Assembly: GCA_950295325.1 (NCBI GenBank)
Contig: OX485803.1
Location: forward strand, 41,617,554-41,681,553
Origin: Polytrichum commune
Taxonomy: Eukaryota > Streptophyta > Polytrichopsida > Polytrichales > Polytrichaceae
Direction of reading: 5' to 3'
DNA: 64,000 nt
Numbering within the stretch: position 1 is the stretch's first letter; every line of letters starts with the position of its first letter. A program made the position numbers and the translations under genes. Positions 23,860 to 34,641 of the stretch are shown in pieces. Below the pieces are notes generated by a model. It was not told the DNA's origin and made no database searches. It saw only the letters and a program-made list of their open reading frames with translations.

Positions 23860-24435
23860 AAAAATATGTTTTCTCTAGGTTTAGGTTTAGACTCTTTGAA
23901 TGGTTAAAACTATTTTAGTTCAGATTTGTATTTCATTATATAGATATATATAGTTTGGAAAGAAAAATGTTTGTTATATTTTATATTGATATTTCAATAT
24001 AAGATGACACAAGTATGTTGTTATTTTTTTTGGAACCATCAACTTCAATATTATTACTTCTATGGTGAAGCAAGTGTTGTGTCACTTAGTTTCAATTTAT
24101 TTTCATGTGTTTGGTCCAAGGGTGAGGTGTATGTGTCGCACTTTTCATTAAGTTTATAAATAATTTATTTTAAGGTATGCACAAACGGATGTGTTTTATT
24201 CCTTTGATTTATTTCATAACCTAAATTTTTTACTAAAAAAATGAAACACAATATAAATATGATGGTCATATAGTGTATAAGCCTTGTCTTGGAATTATTT
24301 GAAACTAATAATATTTGAAAGTATTTATGTCAAAGTATGAATTTATTGCGCAATTATTCCAAAAGTTGAGAATAAAATATTAAAAAATAATCCCCCAAAA
24401 AAGTGCACATGCTTATGTGATTTTTTAACGAAACC
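23860..24435. other. AT-rich DNA, nothing recognisable
   Basis: No gene seen. A degenerate GGTGAGGTGTATGTGTCGCAC block near 24,120 may be a stray satellite half-unit. Confidence 0.4.
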
Positions 24436-25110
24436 GGTGTTGGACATGAAAACATGCAATTAGTGCGTGATGATTAGCGACTCGAGATTGTGCATGTATC
24501 CATTTGCCTTGTAATTTTTGGAGCACATATGGATCTCTTATTTCACTATCAAAGTGAAGAGTGTCATGCTCCATTGCTAAGCTCCGCCTTCCACTATACC
24601 TAGACACGAGAGTAATTCGGCTAGGGGTTGGGAATAAACTGGTTATGAATTCTCAAAATACGATAGTTTTAGTGTTAGTGCCCGTGGTAAGGTTCCCATA
24701 AAACATGGTATCTCTTCAAATATTAATGGGTGAGGGAGCATGAAACTTAGTAATTTTATGAGTGGTCATACGGGTCTCTCCAATCATATTGACTATTGAA
24801 ATCAAAATGATTAGCATATTGGAGCATGTACTCCAGTATCTTATTAACACATGTCCTTTTGGTGTCAGTTCTCAAAGACTTAAATCCCACATCTATCCAC
24901 TCAAATTATGTAGGTGTCCAATTTATTGGTGTGTTGGATTTAGGCATGTCTATTTAAATGCTTTGCCAAAAACCACTCAAATATAAGCGATCACAACTGG
25001 CATGCATAAGGTAGACATTGCCTTATTTGATTGTTTTTCTTATTGGAATACCTACATTTGAATGTACATGGTTTAGTGTGGCTCCAAAAATGAATACCAG
25101 AAGTGGGTTT
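24436..25110 (-). repeat. Family F repeat copy
   Basis: Contains the reverse arm: CATGCAATTAGTG, GATGATTAGC, then CATATTGACTATTGA, GCATATTGGAGCATGT, CACTCAAATTATGTAGGTGT. It is followed after a spacer by a short forward block near 25,035-25,095. A central part (about 24,600-24,740) is not shared with other copies. Confidence 0.65.
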
Positions 25111-26132
25111 ATTGGAAACAATAACCATTTAAAACCCATCTACCTTACCTTTAACTCAACTAATGGGGAGAAGCAACCACTGGTTATAGATGAACTGGTT
25201 GAATATGAGAAATTACCAGTTGAAGTCTAAGACTTCAGGAAAATTATTGATCATTTGAGAGAATATACCTCTATTTAATAAAGAAAAACCCAAAGATCAC
25301 AACATGTAACCAGTTGGACTTGGAAACACTTGGATTTTGACTGACTGTGCCCAAAAATCTCCTCGGGCATTACTTAAAGTTTGAAGACTCATGAAATGAA
25401 TGAATGAAATTGAATTGAAAGTCTAGGAAGTCAAAAGGCTAATAAGACCGAAAGTACGTCAATATGATTTCAAATCAACTACTTTCCTAAAGTGGTGGAG
25501 GGCGGTAGCCTTCATGAGACAAAGACTAATGCCAACAACTATTTGATTGAAAGAAAGACTCGAGGCTCCCTGAATCTACATTCTTGAATATTGATGGAAA
25601 CATATCTTTAATGGGGTTATTTGGGGGACACTCTAACACGAGTGTGCCTTGTTTTCAACTGCATTGTAAGAGCAAAAGTGGCATAGTCTATTATCTCTAG
25701 AGATAGGGATAGTCGACTATTGTCCAATTTCAATTGCAAGTCTATGGTTTGCGGTGCAATTAGCAACGATGATCTTGTGTTGTGATGGTGTCAATGGTTG
25801 CTTCCAATATAAATTACATATTTTTTGGAGAAAATCAAAGAGGTGGAGATGATCTACACTAAATATGATATTTAGTGTCATATGGCAGCTTTTTGAATGA
25901 TACTTCTTATGAATAAGTGAACAAATATTGTCATGGATGATGGATGAGTTCATCCGTTGGCCAAAACCCTACCTTCTCTTGTGATGAAAAGTTGTCATGG
26001 ATGATTGAAATTTGGATGAAATTTTATTTGGTAAGTGACACCCGTTGCAACACTATGAAGTTATAATCCCCCAAGGAATTCACAAGGAATGACAAATAAC
26101 GTGGGGTTGACATTTAGTGTTGGTGACACTAA
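25111..26132. other. Intergenic DNA without a supported feature
   Basis: No gene is supported. The last 75 bp (GACAAATAACGTGGGGTTG to GTGTTGGTGACACTAAA) resembles 14,955-15,005. Confidence 0.45.
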
Positions 26133-26681
26133 AGGCCCATCCTCGCATGGTTTTTACCAAATAACCAAATTCTTTCCTAAAAACCGGGTAAAGCTCTCTC
26201 GGTTATAGCCGAGGCACCCGGCTATCCAACGCACCTAAAAGAACTTGCTATGGAGATTTTCGAGTAGGTTTTAGGTAAGTAGGTTTCACACATTTTCATT
26301 GTTTTATCTACCGAGTAACGACATGCTGGATAGATTTCGCCCGATCCCCAAATGCCTTGCCATTCATCTATCTTACCACCAGTTTTTGTTAATGAAGCTC
26401 CTCGTGCCCACACAACTACTACTAAAAACAACCAATCACAAGGGCGGGAGGCGACACTTTTAACGGTCCTACATTGGTGCCTCATGTCTACGTACCAATG
26501 GGAGGCCAGGGGTCTACGTACCAATGGCTAGGGGTCGGTGCACGAGGCTTAAAACCTCCGCTTTCAAACCATGCCACATCCTTTGCCAACCAGGCTTGGG
26601 ATCAGATCGAGCTGATGGTGTGAAGGCCGTGTTCTTAGAACAAGCTTCCAGGCTAAACTAAAGTCATGTGGGGAAGGGGCA
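26133..26681. mobile_element. Harbinger-like MITE family A, copy 1
   Basis: Homologous over its length to 52999-53519: AAAAACCGGGTAAAGCTC, TCGGTTATA, GGAGATTTTCRAGTAGGTTT, CACAAGGGCGGGAGGCGACA, GGTGTGAAGGCCG. The right end reads AAGTCATGTGGGGAAGGGGC plus A. The left end is a diverged inverted copy (AGGCCCATCCTCGCATGG). TAA flanks both sides (26130-26132 and 26682-26684). Confidence 0.8.
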
Positions 26682-26935
26682 TAAAATATCAAATTTCTTC
26701 CCTGGTGGTGGATGGAAAGAGTTCCACTCTTTAGCAAGAAAAAAAGCCTCCTTGATATCAAATGATGTGAATTTGGTTGACGTTGTTGGGTTGTCGTGGG
26801 TTCCCATGAGAAGACGGTGGACTTTGTCTAGTACTACTACATACGTACCTAACTTTTCCGACGCAAGGGATTTTACCGGATTTGGGCACTCAAATGCCTA
26901 GTACAAAAACTATCTGCCACATGTCAAGTGTCATA

Positions 26936-28318
26936 AAGTAGAGGGTGCTTAAACCAACACTTTAAGCTATTGCACATACATATGGCTATGTGGTTAATAA
27001 ATAAAAATAATAATCATATTAGCCTTTGGGCTAAACATAGGCATCCAGAAAAAAAATGTTTTTAAGTTTCAATTGAATATTTGATGAATATTTAAAGTCA
27101 AAACTACTAGCTTTCTGTAACCAATCCATAGGCCCCGTGTATGGCAACCTTGCATATGATGAGGACCCCCTTCTTCATTGCCTAGAACCAACACAACATG
27201 GTTGGGTACTAGACCCAAACTACATCAAAGCCCAAGTAGTAATGGTACACGAAGCCACATGGCCACCTCCATGATCCCACCTGGTTCACTTGCAAAATCA
27301 TGACCTTGCATCCCGGGGACTGACCACCTTGCATCCCAGGAAATAACCCTTTTGTGCTTTGTGGGCCTACCTCCTTGGTGTTGTGAATAGAATGGCTAGA
27401 ATAGGCATTGACAAGCCACCCTAATCCCACCTTGAACCAACCCGAGATAAAGTGGAGCCCATTACCTACCCTACATGAAGGTAGTGAAGGCCGCTATGAG
27501 GTGACACCACTAATGACACCTAAAACCATCACTCCGTGGGCCCATACACTCCTACACCGCTGGGCAATGGTGATTTTTCACAAGGTCCCTAACATGTCCA
27601 AGGACATGTTCATAAAAAAAACATTTCCAGTGGACATGTTCTTAGAAATGAACCGGTTTTTGGACGTGTCAAATTCACTTTGGACGGGTTCTAAAAATAA
27701 AAACTTGTTTGGTAATTTTTTCCAAAAAAAAATGGTACATAATGCAATCAAACCACTAATACCCAATTAATATATCAATCTTGAAGTGCTTGATTCACCT
27801 ACATACGTTAATTCATCAACCACAAAAATTAGAATGGGGTGTACTGGAAAGATGAGAATCGACAATAAAAGACATATAACTAATGAACATTAAAGGCATA
27901 GTTTGTCAATATCCTATTGTTTCCAAGTGCAACCAGTCACATGTTGACATCTTTCATTTTTTTTGTTTTTTTGTTTTTTTTCTAAATTTTTACCAACATT
28001 GTAAGAGACTTATTTATACCTCTTGCAGGACAATTATTTTCATTTTCAAACCGGTTTTGGGACGGGTTGTTTTTTCTTTAACCTTTCTATGGACAGGTTG
28101 GTTTAGAAATTACCGGTTTTGGGACGGGCTGCAATTTTTTTTGCCTTTCAATTCAAGGTTTTTGGACGTGGACATGCAAAAACTTTGTGAAAAATCAACC
28201 CTGCCGCCGGGTATGGTTCAAGGTAGCAGAGTGTTGGCAATTGGGAGGCATTTATAGGTGTTGGTTCTGGATGGGGTGTTGGTTTAACTTGGTTAAAGCA
28301 CCCTCTCTACCTTATAGC
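26936..28318. mobile_element. DNA element family B, copy 1, with a nested insertion
   Basis: The left end GTAGAGGGTGCTTAAACCAA is mirrored at the right by GTAGAGAGGGTGCTTTAACC in reverse complement. The same element occurs at 57147-57865, and blocks such as TATTGCACATACATATGGCT and GACAAGCCACCCT are shared. This copy is nearly twice as long because of the segment at 27568-28200, which the other copy lacks. No transposase is recognised. Confidence 0.8.
27568..28200. mobile_element. Foldback element nested in family B copy 1
   Basis: The left end GGTGATTTTTCACAAGG is mirrored by GGTTGATTTTTCACAAAG in reverse complement at the right. Inside are several copies of an AACCGGTTTTKGGACGKGT motif (near 27,650, 28,050 and 28,110) and a T-rich stretch. 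The segment is absent at the equivalent place in the 57-kb copy, which gives a natural empty site. Confidence 0.7.
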
Positions 28319-28662
28319 CTCCTTATAGTAATCGTACGTACGTAGTAAGAACATTGCATGGCAATGCAATGGATGCATGTTATTCTGCATGAGCTCTGTC
28401 AAATTGTCTGACAAAGGCATGGCAACAGTGTTTGGGTGGACAGGCTTCTTTGTCAAAGATACTTTACCACTTGAGTTCATCAGGACGTGACTCCAGGTGG
28501 CGTCGCGGGATTCGCAGGCTCGTGGAATTCTTCTGTTGTGGAATGTTACAGTCCTGTGGAATCCCGAGTGCCTTATCGACAGAATATAATTACACGTGGC
28601 ATGTTTGTAGACCTAAGGTAGGGCTGACTTCCATGTGTTGGTTGTTCCAGTGAAGGAATTTA

Positions 28663-29389
28663 GGGCCAAGTTCCATGTGCCGGTCCCGGTCCGTTTTTTT
28701 CAAAATAAATGGGTGGGCTGGTGAAAAGAGGGTGGTGCCATGTGCCCATCCTTCTCACCCAAGGACCGGTACCCCCCATGGATGGGTGTCCCACATTTTG
28801 TGTTGTGCAAGAACGGGTGCCAAAGGACCGGCGGTCCTAACGGTCATAAGAAGGACATGTGCCGGTTAGAAAGCTCTGGTGACCGGATCGGCCGGTCACC
28901 TAGGGTACACTCTTGGATACTAAAGGCCACTTTGTTCTTCTAGTCCCTTCTTTTTAGGAGTACTCCTAGGGAAGGTGTATTTTATGATGTTTTTAGAATC
29001 TAGATCTTAACAATATATATATATATATCTATCTATCTATATCTATATATAGATAGATAGATATTTGTGTATATGTATGTATGTATGTATGTATGTATAG
29101 ATATATTTCACATAATTTGGAATTCATTTAATAAATATATGGAGATTGATGTGCAAATCAAATTTGAAAAATTAAATGATGATGACCTTCATTGCCGGTG
29201 ACTTTCATAAAGTGTCATGTCTTATCACTCACCAAATTTAGTTAGAAAGTAGGAAATCGAAAAAAACCGGCACCCCACATAGAAGTACCCCTCCATAAAA
29301 TGGGTGACATCACCCATTTTTTGGATGACGTCACCCGTTTCTCACCCATTTAAAAAATGGGACCGAGACCGGCACATGGAACTTGGGCC
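28663..29389. mobile_element. 727-bp Harbinger-like element with TTA duplication
   Basis: The terminal inverted repeat runs from GGGCCAAGTTCCATGTGCCG to the GGTCC/GGTCT region, about 30 bp with few mismatches. It is flanked by TTA at 28660-28662 and 29390-29392. The interior carries a microsatellite tract (28,990-29,105: TA, ATCT/AGAT and GTAT runs) and a GGGTGACATCACCC palindrome near 29,300. No transposase. Confidence 0.85.
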
Positions 29390-29390
29390 T

Positions 29391-29796
29391 TAGAGTAGAG
29401 GCGCTCATAACCGATCACTTAAGAGATTATGTGCCAATTTTGGAGGAGTATAAGGCGGTGCAAATTTTCTTCCCGTGTAGGAAGATAGAGATCAGGAGGA
29501 TTGCAGTTTTTTGGTAGTTTTATTCCCTGGATTGAAATTATTGTGAGTTTTTGAAGCCAAAAGTTGGCCCAAACATATTATCGATGTTAGAGTCTGCCAA
29601 AACCGTTCACTTCAACTGCTCATTCCTACACACTTTAGCACTCAGAAGCGGGACATGTGTCTTGGCACGATTGGTTTTGGCCTAATCAAAATTTAGTTCT
29701 AGCTTAGTCGAAAATTCAATCCCATCCTGATCGAAATTGCGGTACCCAATAGATTGCCGATGGGGTCCCGGTCGGGAATAAGCGCCTCTTCTATAG
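29391..29796 (+). repeat. MITE family C, copy 1
   Basis: The ends are inverted: AGAGTAGAGGCGCTCATAAC on the left, and AGAAGAGGCGCTTATTCCCG in reverse complement on the right. Interior blocks GAGATTATGTGCCAA, AGGAAGATAGAGATCAGGAG, AAGCCAAAAGTTGGCCCAAA and GACATGTGTCTTGGCA recur in three further copies at 45.9-47.4 kb. Confidence 0.85.
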
Positions 29797-29802
29797 GGGT
29801 TG

Positions 29803-30125
29803 TAATGCACACGTGACCAAAGGCTATGAGAAACAAATTGGTCCATGATTTCTTGTGGTCATGGTCGGTCGGATGACTTCCAAGTGTTGGTTGGTTAGGT
29901 GAAGGAGATCAGGGGTCGTTATGCATACGTGACCAAGGGCCTTTGAGTAAAAAATGATTTAGGATCTCTTGTGGTCACAATCGGCTGACTTCCAAGTTTC
30001 AGTTGTTCCAATAAAGAGCAGTAGGGTTGTTTCACACACGTGACCAAGGGCCTTTGAGACAAAATAATTTAGGATTTCTTTTGGTCATAGCCGGCTAGCT
30101 TCCATGTGTTGGCTGTTATGGTGCA
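29803..30125 (+). repeat. Three-unit tandem repeat (about 105-120 bp unit)
   Basis: Each unit reads GTGACCAAGGGCCTTTGAGA, ATTTAGGATTTCTTGTGGTC, CGGCTGACTTCCAAGTGTTG, GTTGTTCCAGTGAAGGAG. A partial fourth unit lies at 28,622-28,660, just left of the Harbinger-like element, so the array may once have been longer. Confidence 0.85.
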
Positions 30126-32770
30126 TTTTCAAGGATGTTATTGCAACCGTGGTATTAGGTGGACTCGGTTTTGATTCATTTAGGAGCAATTGAAGTAGTG
30201 CACGAGCAATACTTCTATATATGAATAAATTGATTTATTGATATTACAATCCTGTAATAAAGCTCATGACAATAATCTCTTTCTATTGTGATTTTTGTTA
30301 CCCTTTTTTAAAGCCGTAGCATTTGCACATGTGATCTGTGGAGTATATCTTTGGTAGACTATCATGTAGTATTCCCTTTTCATTCATTTCTTGTAGCTAA
30401 GGTTTGCAAGATAATGCTTTGAAACAAGAATATTATGTGTAGCATTAAACATGAGCTCTTGTGTCAATAAACACTGCTATGCTATGTATAGATTTAGTGA
30501 CTGAAAATAGGTATCATTTTGAGGTACAAATTCAAGGGTTGTGGGAAAATTTGATTTTGGATTTGGTGGTCATGGGTAACAACTTGAACTTACCAACAAA
30601 AGAGATTCTAAATCATTTTTGAAAGCTCTGGTCACGGGACAAGGTTCGAAGAGGATGTGGATGGGATGTAGTATTTCCAACAATAATATTTTAGAATCAC
30701 CAAAATAAGCAGTATAAAACATAAATTGTTGACCATCACCTTCATTTGGGTTGTTTCATCGTAAAATCCAGGTGACCACCACATATTATCCATTTTGAAC
30801 TTGCAAGTTTCCATGGCAATTTTTGATATGATCAACCTTAATTTTGGTGATCTTGTGTAAATCAAAGTGGGACCACCACTCATTTCTCAATCAATGAGGG
30901 AAAATTAGAAAGTGGTGGTCATGGTCCATGGTCACTAATGTAGCGGAAAAATATGCCATTAATGTGGCATTAGAACTCCATTAAAGTGATTTTCACAACT
31001 TTTCATGCAACATCAAGTGTCATATAAAACCTTCTCTAGTTGCCACCTATGATTGCATGACAATTAATGTGAGTTGATAATGAAAGCCATGGTTGCACTA
31101 ATGTGTGTGTGTGCGTGCGCGCACGCGCATTAACATAGAACTGAAATGTTACTCTAAATATGAAAATATTACTCGCAAACGGAAGCCCAACACATTTCTT
31201 ACATTGGAAAGCACAAGAGCCAATGCAATCCACGCCATATTGCATTGATACTTGTGCATTTCATAATAACATGCCCATGTTAGGGCAAATTACTACTCCT
31301 TGACAATAGTAGGAGTCTCTCTTGATAGGGAAAGTTCATCTCTTTTCAAAATTTACTGCTACCAATGAGGATTTTTCATCTAGTCCATAGTAACCTTATT
31401 GGATGTAATGTACTACAATTTTGTTCGTTTGCCACCCATCATACAAAGACAAAAACTCCTATCCAAATTGAGATTCTCCCACTACTTTAAACTAGTTGTT
31501 AGTCCTAGTGTGGGCATGGTATAAGATACAATGTCCCACTATACCACCTTGAAATCCCCAAAAGTAATATGTTTTCCCACCGTCATGTACACAGTTCGGA
31601 AGCTTTTAGAATTAACAATTTGCCTTTTCATGTTGCCATTGGTCCAAAAAAATGCTTTCGCACATTGTATGTGAGTTAGAATTCCTTCTAGTTGCTACCA
31701 CAAAGATTGCAAGACAAATAGTGTGGGTCAATGATGAACAATGTGGATAACAAAAAATATAAAATGTTTAATATAGTAGTTATGCTCTTTGATTGGGCTC
31801 CTACGACGCTCCCACTAATCTTACTAATGTAAAAAGAGTCTAATAGAATCTACCCTTTCATTATCATGTCTTTATTTCTTCCCAATTGACTCCTTCTATA
31901 CTCATTATGACTACTCATACCCTAATATAAGGTCTCCAATCCTATTTTCAAAGTTGAATCGACCATCGATAACTCATATGATAAATACACTAAAACATCT
32001 AGTTTGTGTGGCATTACAATTCGTGTGCTATGTTGAATAGAGTGGTTTCCATGATTTGTCATGTAGCACCAAGTATTATAAAACACTCTCTCTAGAGTGG
32101 TCACCTAATGATTGGAAGATAATTTAGTGTGAATCAATGATGAATAGTGTCAACCACAGTAATCAGATATAGAATGTACATTTTTTTGTCTAATTAGTGT
32201 GGGTCGCACTAGTTCCCAATTACCCATTATATTGTATTATTATAACTTGAAGTGGTCCTTTGTAATTTTCAATGTGAAAAATTAGAGTAGGTTTAGAGTA
32301 GGTTTTTTCGATTGCATATTCAAATGAAAATTCAAGGCAAGGCAAGTACTATAATATTACTAATATTAACCAATCAAGTATTATAAAATTGATGTGGGCC
32401 ACACTAAATTCCAACCCACATGACTTTCCTACCCACACTAACTAGACAAAACAATATAGTGGCTTTGTTTCCACCGTTGGTAAGGTTGGTGGGATGGGGG
32501 GGGGACTCAAAGAGCATGTCATATGTATTAATTAGTCCGATTAATGTAGGTGAAAAATGTAAATATAGAAAGACGACTTTGACATGAATTATGGTGTTGC
32601 TTTGATTTTGAGTTGATTTAAGTCTACAAGTAATCTTAAAACATGCAGTACATGAATTAGAATCACTCTATTTCCTCTTTCAAAAGGTGGACACCTTGGA
32701 TGGACGTGGACAACTGGTTGACACCCTTCTCGCTAAGGGCAAGCCCCCAGGTCGCCACATGGTTGATTGA
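30126..32770. other. AT-rich intergenic DNA with a diverged interspersed repeat
   Basis: No gene is supported. A roughly 60-170 bp unit appears near 30,965-31,130, 31,685-31,770 and 32,030-32,190: CTAGTTGCCACC..GATTGCATGACAATTAATG and TCAATGATGAA. A GT/GC alternating run lies at 31,102-31,130. Confidence 0.5.
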
Positions 32771-32772
32771 AA

Positions 32773-32866
32773 ATGTCCAGTTTATTCGGATACCTCCACT
32801 GTGATTGGGTGGCCCATAGGTGGTAGGGTGCATCAGAAATCTAGTGCTAGGAAGGTCATCCATCCA
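32773..32866 (-). pseudogene. 5S rRNA-like repeat copy B, 3' part (split by the LINE)
   Basis: On the minus strand it reads TGGATGGATGACCTTCCTAG, then CACTAGATTTCTGATGCACC, then CCCAATCACAGTGGAGGTAT and AAACT. This matches copy A at 17,355-17,440 closely, including the 45 bp beyond the 5S end. Positions 32856-32866 are one copy of the LINE's 11-bp target duplication. Confidence 0.7.
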
Positions 32867-33022
32867 GAAAGAAAAGAAAAGAAAAATTACGCCCGTACAT
32901 TGTACCGGCATGAATGTGAGCCCGTTATCCAAATGTTTAAGACGGCGAGCTGTGTTGTTACATAAGGAGTTATGCCTCTTGTGGGAGGTGGGCTCTGTTA
33001 GTTTATAATGTTCTGTCCCTTT
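32867..33022 (-). other. LINE 3' UTR with terminal hairpin and (TTTTC)n tail
   Basis: Starts after the ORF2 stop. It contains AGAGCCCACCTC, AACGGGCTCACATTCATGCC, then GGTACAATGTACGGGC, which can form a short stem-loop, followed by TTTTTCTTTTCTTTTCTTTC. The same blocks recur, in order, in the 130-bp insertion at 60217-60346. The 3' region is therefore probably what the reverse transcriptase recognises. Confidence 0.8.
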
Positions 33023-33739
33023 TTAGGGTGGTGCGACTGTATTTTGTTTATTGTCTAGTTTTCTTTTGTTAAGTACAAGGTATGTTAAGTATTTAATGGC
33101 ATTTTGGTGTATGTTTTTCATGAGAGTTTTGACGCTAGTTTTTGGTATTTTGAGGTCTGTTAGCCTTGTGATGGATTGTTCGTGTATGGCGCCTCTTACG
33201 CCGGCTGTGATAGTTATGAGGGGGTTTGTTTTCCAGCCTTTGCTCCGTATAGCATTGATTAGTGGGTCGTATTTTGTATGTTTTTGTGTGATTGCTTGTT
33301 CCGGGAATCTGTCATGGCAATATGTGAATTCAATAAATTGTATTGTGTGAGCGGGTGAGGGTGTAAGGGGTGTTGAGGCTTGGTTTGGGGCCCCTAGTAT
33401 ACAAAGAATGTCTGGGCGTAGTCTTGCTTGGCATTGACATTGTGTTTGTGGGCACGTGCATTCTAGGAGCCATTCTGGGACCGTTTGTTGTTGGTTTGTG
33501 TTATTGAGGTTTCCTGCATTTGTTAATGTGTAGTATCTTGTGTGTTTGTTGGCTTGTAGTGTTTGAGTGATGAAGTGAACCGCATTGTTGTGGCGGGCTA
33601 TTCTTAGGCCTTTTAGATAGGGATGTTCGCACATTGATAGTAGATGGGGCCATGTGTCTCTATCATTTTTGTAGCATAGTGTGCAATTGGGGTTTCGGAA
33701 TTTGAGGGGCCAGAAAATGTTTTTTATGTGGTTACCCAT
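33023..33739 (-). pseudogene. LINE ORF2 C-terminus: CCHC finger plus PD-(D/E)XK (REL)-like nuclease
   Basis: An open 238-codon stretch. A zinc-knuckle pattern C-x2-C-x9-H-x4-C is at residues 19, 22, 32 and 37 (CTLCYKNDRDTWPHLLSMC). RPD is at 108-110, IEFTY at 136-140, KHTKY at 153-157 and TAGVRGAIH at 178-186. The order CCHC, RPD, hydrophobic-E-x-T, K..KY fits the restriction-like endonuclease at the C-terminus of R2-type LINEs. That this domain still cuts DNA is inference; the sequence shows only the motif order. It is preceded by a short in-frame segment starting after a TAG at 33974-33976. Confidence 0.6.
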
Positions 33740-33973
33740 ATATTGGGCATATATGAATTTTAGTGTTTGGGTGATTTGAGCGTCTGTTATTTTTGTGTTT
33801 TTCCAAAAGTGGTTGGAGAGTTTTTGATTTATATGGTCGTTAGTTAACCATTTTTCTACATATGGGAATTTGTGTTGGGCATGTGTTTTTTCTCGGTTGG
33901 TGTGTTCTTTTAGTATGAATTTGTGAATATTTCTGATAGCTCCATCGTGGGTGGCGGTTGGGCAACTTGCTAG

Positions 33974-34510
33974 CTAGTAAGGTGTGGCGTGTGCCAGGTG
34001 GATGTGTGGGGTGTTGGTTGGTTTTTCTTGGAGGTTTCCTTCGTTGGCTAATATGTCCGCTTTTTCGTTTCCCACAATTCCTGTGTGGGCTCGTACTTTG
34101 TGAATGTGGATGGAGTGTGGAATCCAATAGATTTGGTGTATTATGGCTGCTATGAGGAGTTTATCTGGGTGGTGATGTTGCGAGGTTGGGCGTTGTATAT
34201 GGTTGTTAATTAAGTATATACTGTTAAGGCTATCTGTGAATATGTGTGTGTCCATTTGGGTAGTTTGTATGGTTTTGACCGCTATGAGTATGGCGTTGAG
34301 TTCTGCTCTGAGTATGTTTTGGTATCCCGGTAATCTCTCTGAAATTTGGATGTCTTGGTGGGGACTATATACTCCGGAGCCGGCCGTGTTGCCTATTATT
34401 TGGTCTTCCGAGTTTTTTGATGGGGGGATGAATGACCCGTCGGTGTACATGCATTGTTGTGGTTGGTATTTAGGGGGGTGTTGGGTGTAGTATTTATTTG
34501 GTAAAGACAT
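33974..34510 (-). pseudogene. LINE ORF2 RNase H domain
   Basis: A 178-codon segment with the RNase H1 catalytic layout: YTDGS (Asp at 24), RAELNAIL (Glu), FTDSLNSIYL (Asp), and HKVRAHTGIVGNEKADILAN (His and Asp). It would degrade the RNA strand of the cDNA hybrid. It is separated from the upstream part by a frame change near the poly(G) run at 34,661-34,674, and it ends at a TAG that interrupts the frame leading into the C-terminal nuclease. Confidence 0.9.
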
Positions 34511-34641
34511 TGGAGTGGTGGTTGTTGTTATGGGAGTATTTATTTTGGGAGCATTTTTCCATGTATTTGAGAATTTGATATGGTAGTTTGGTGTGGTGGG
34601 TTTGATGGGGTAGGTGTCAATGTGTGTGTTAGTGGTTAGTT

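Noticed and set aside
26564-26901. Open frames on both strands in the MITE region
   Set aside because: They overlap the end of MITE family A and unique AT-rich DNA and show no domain.
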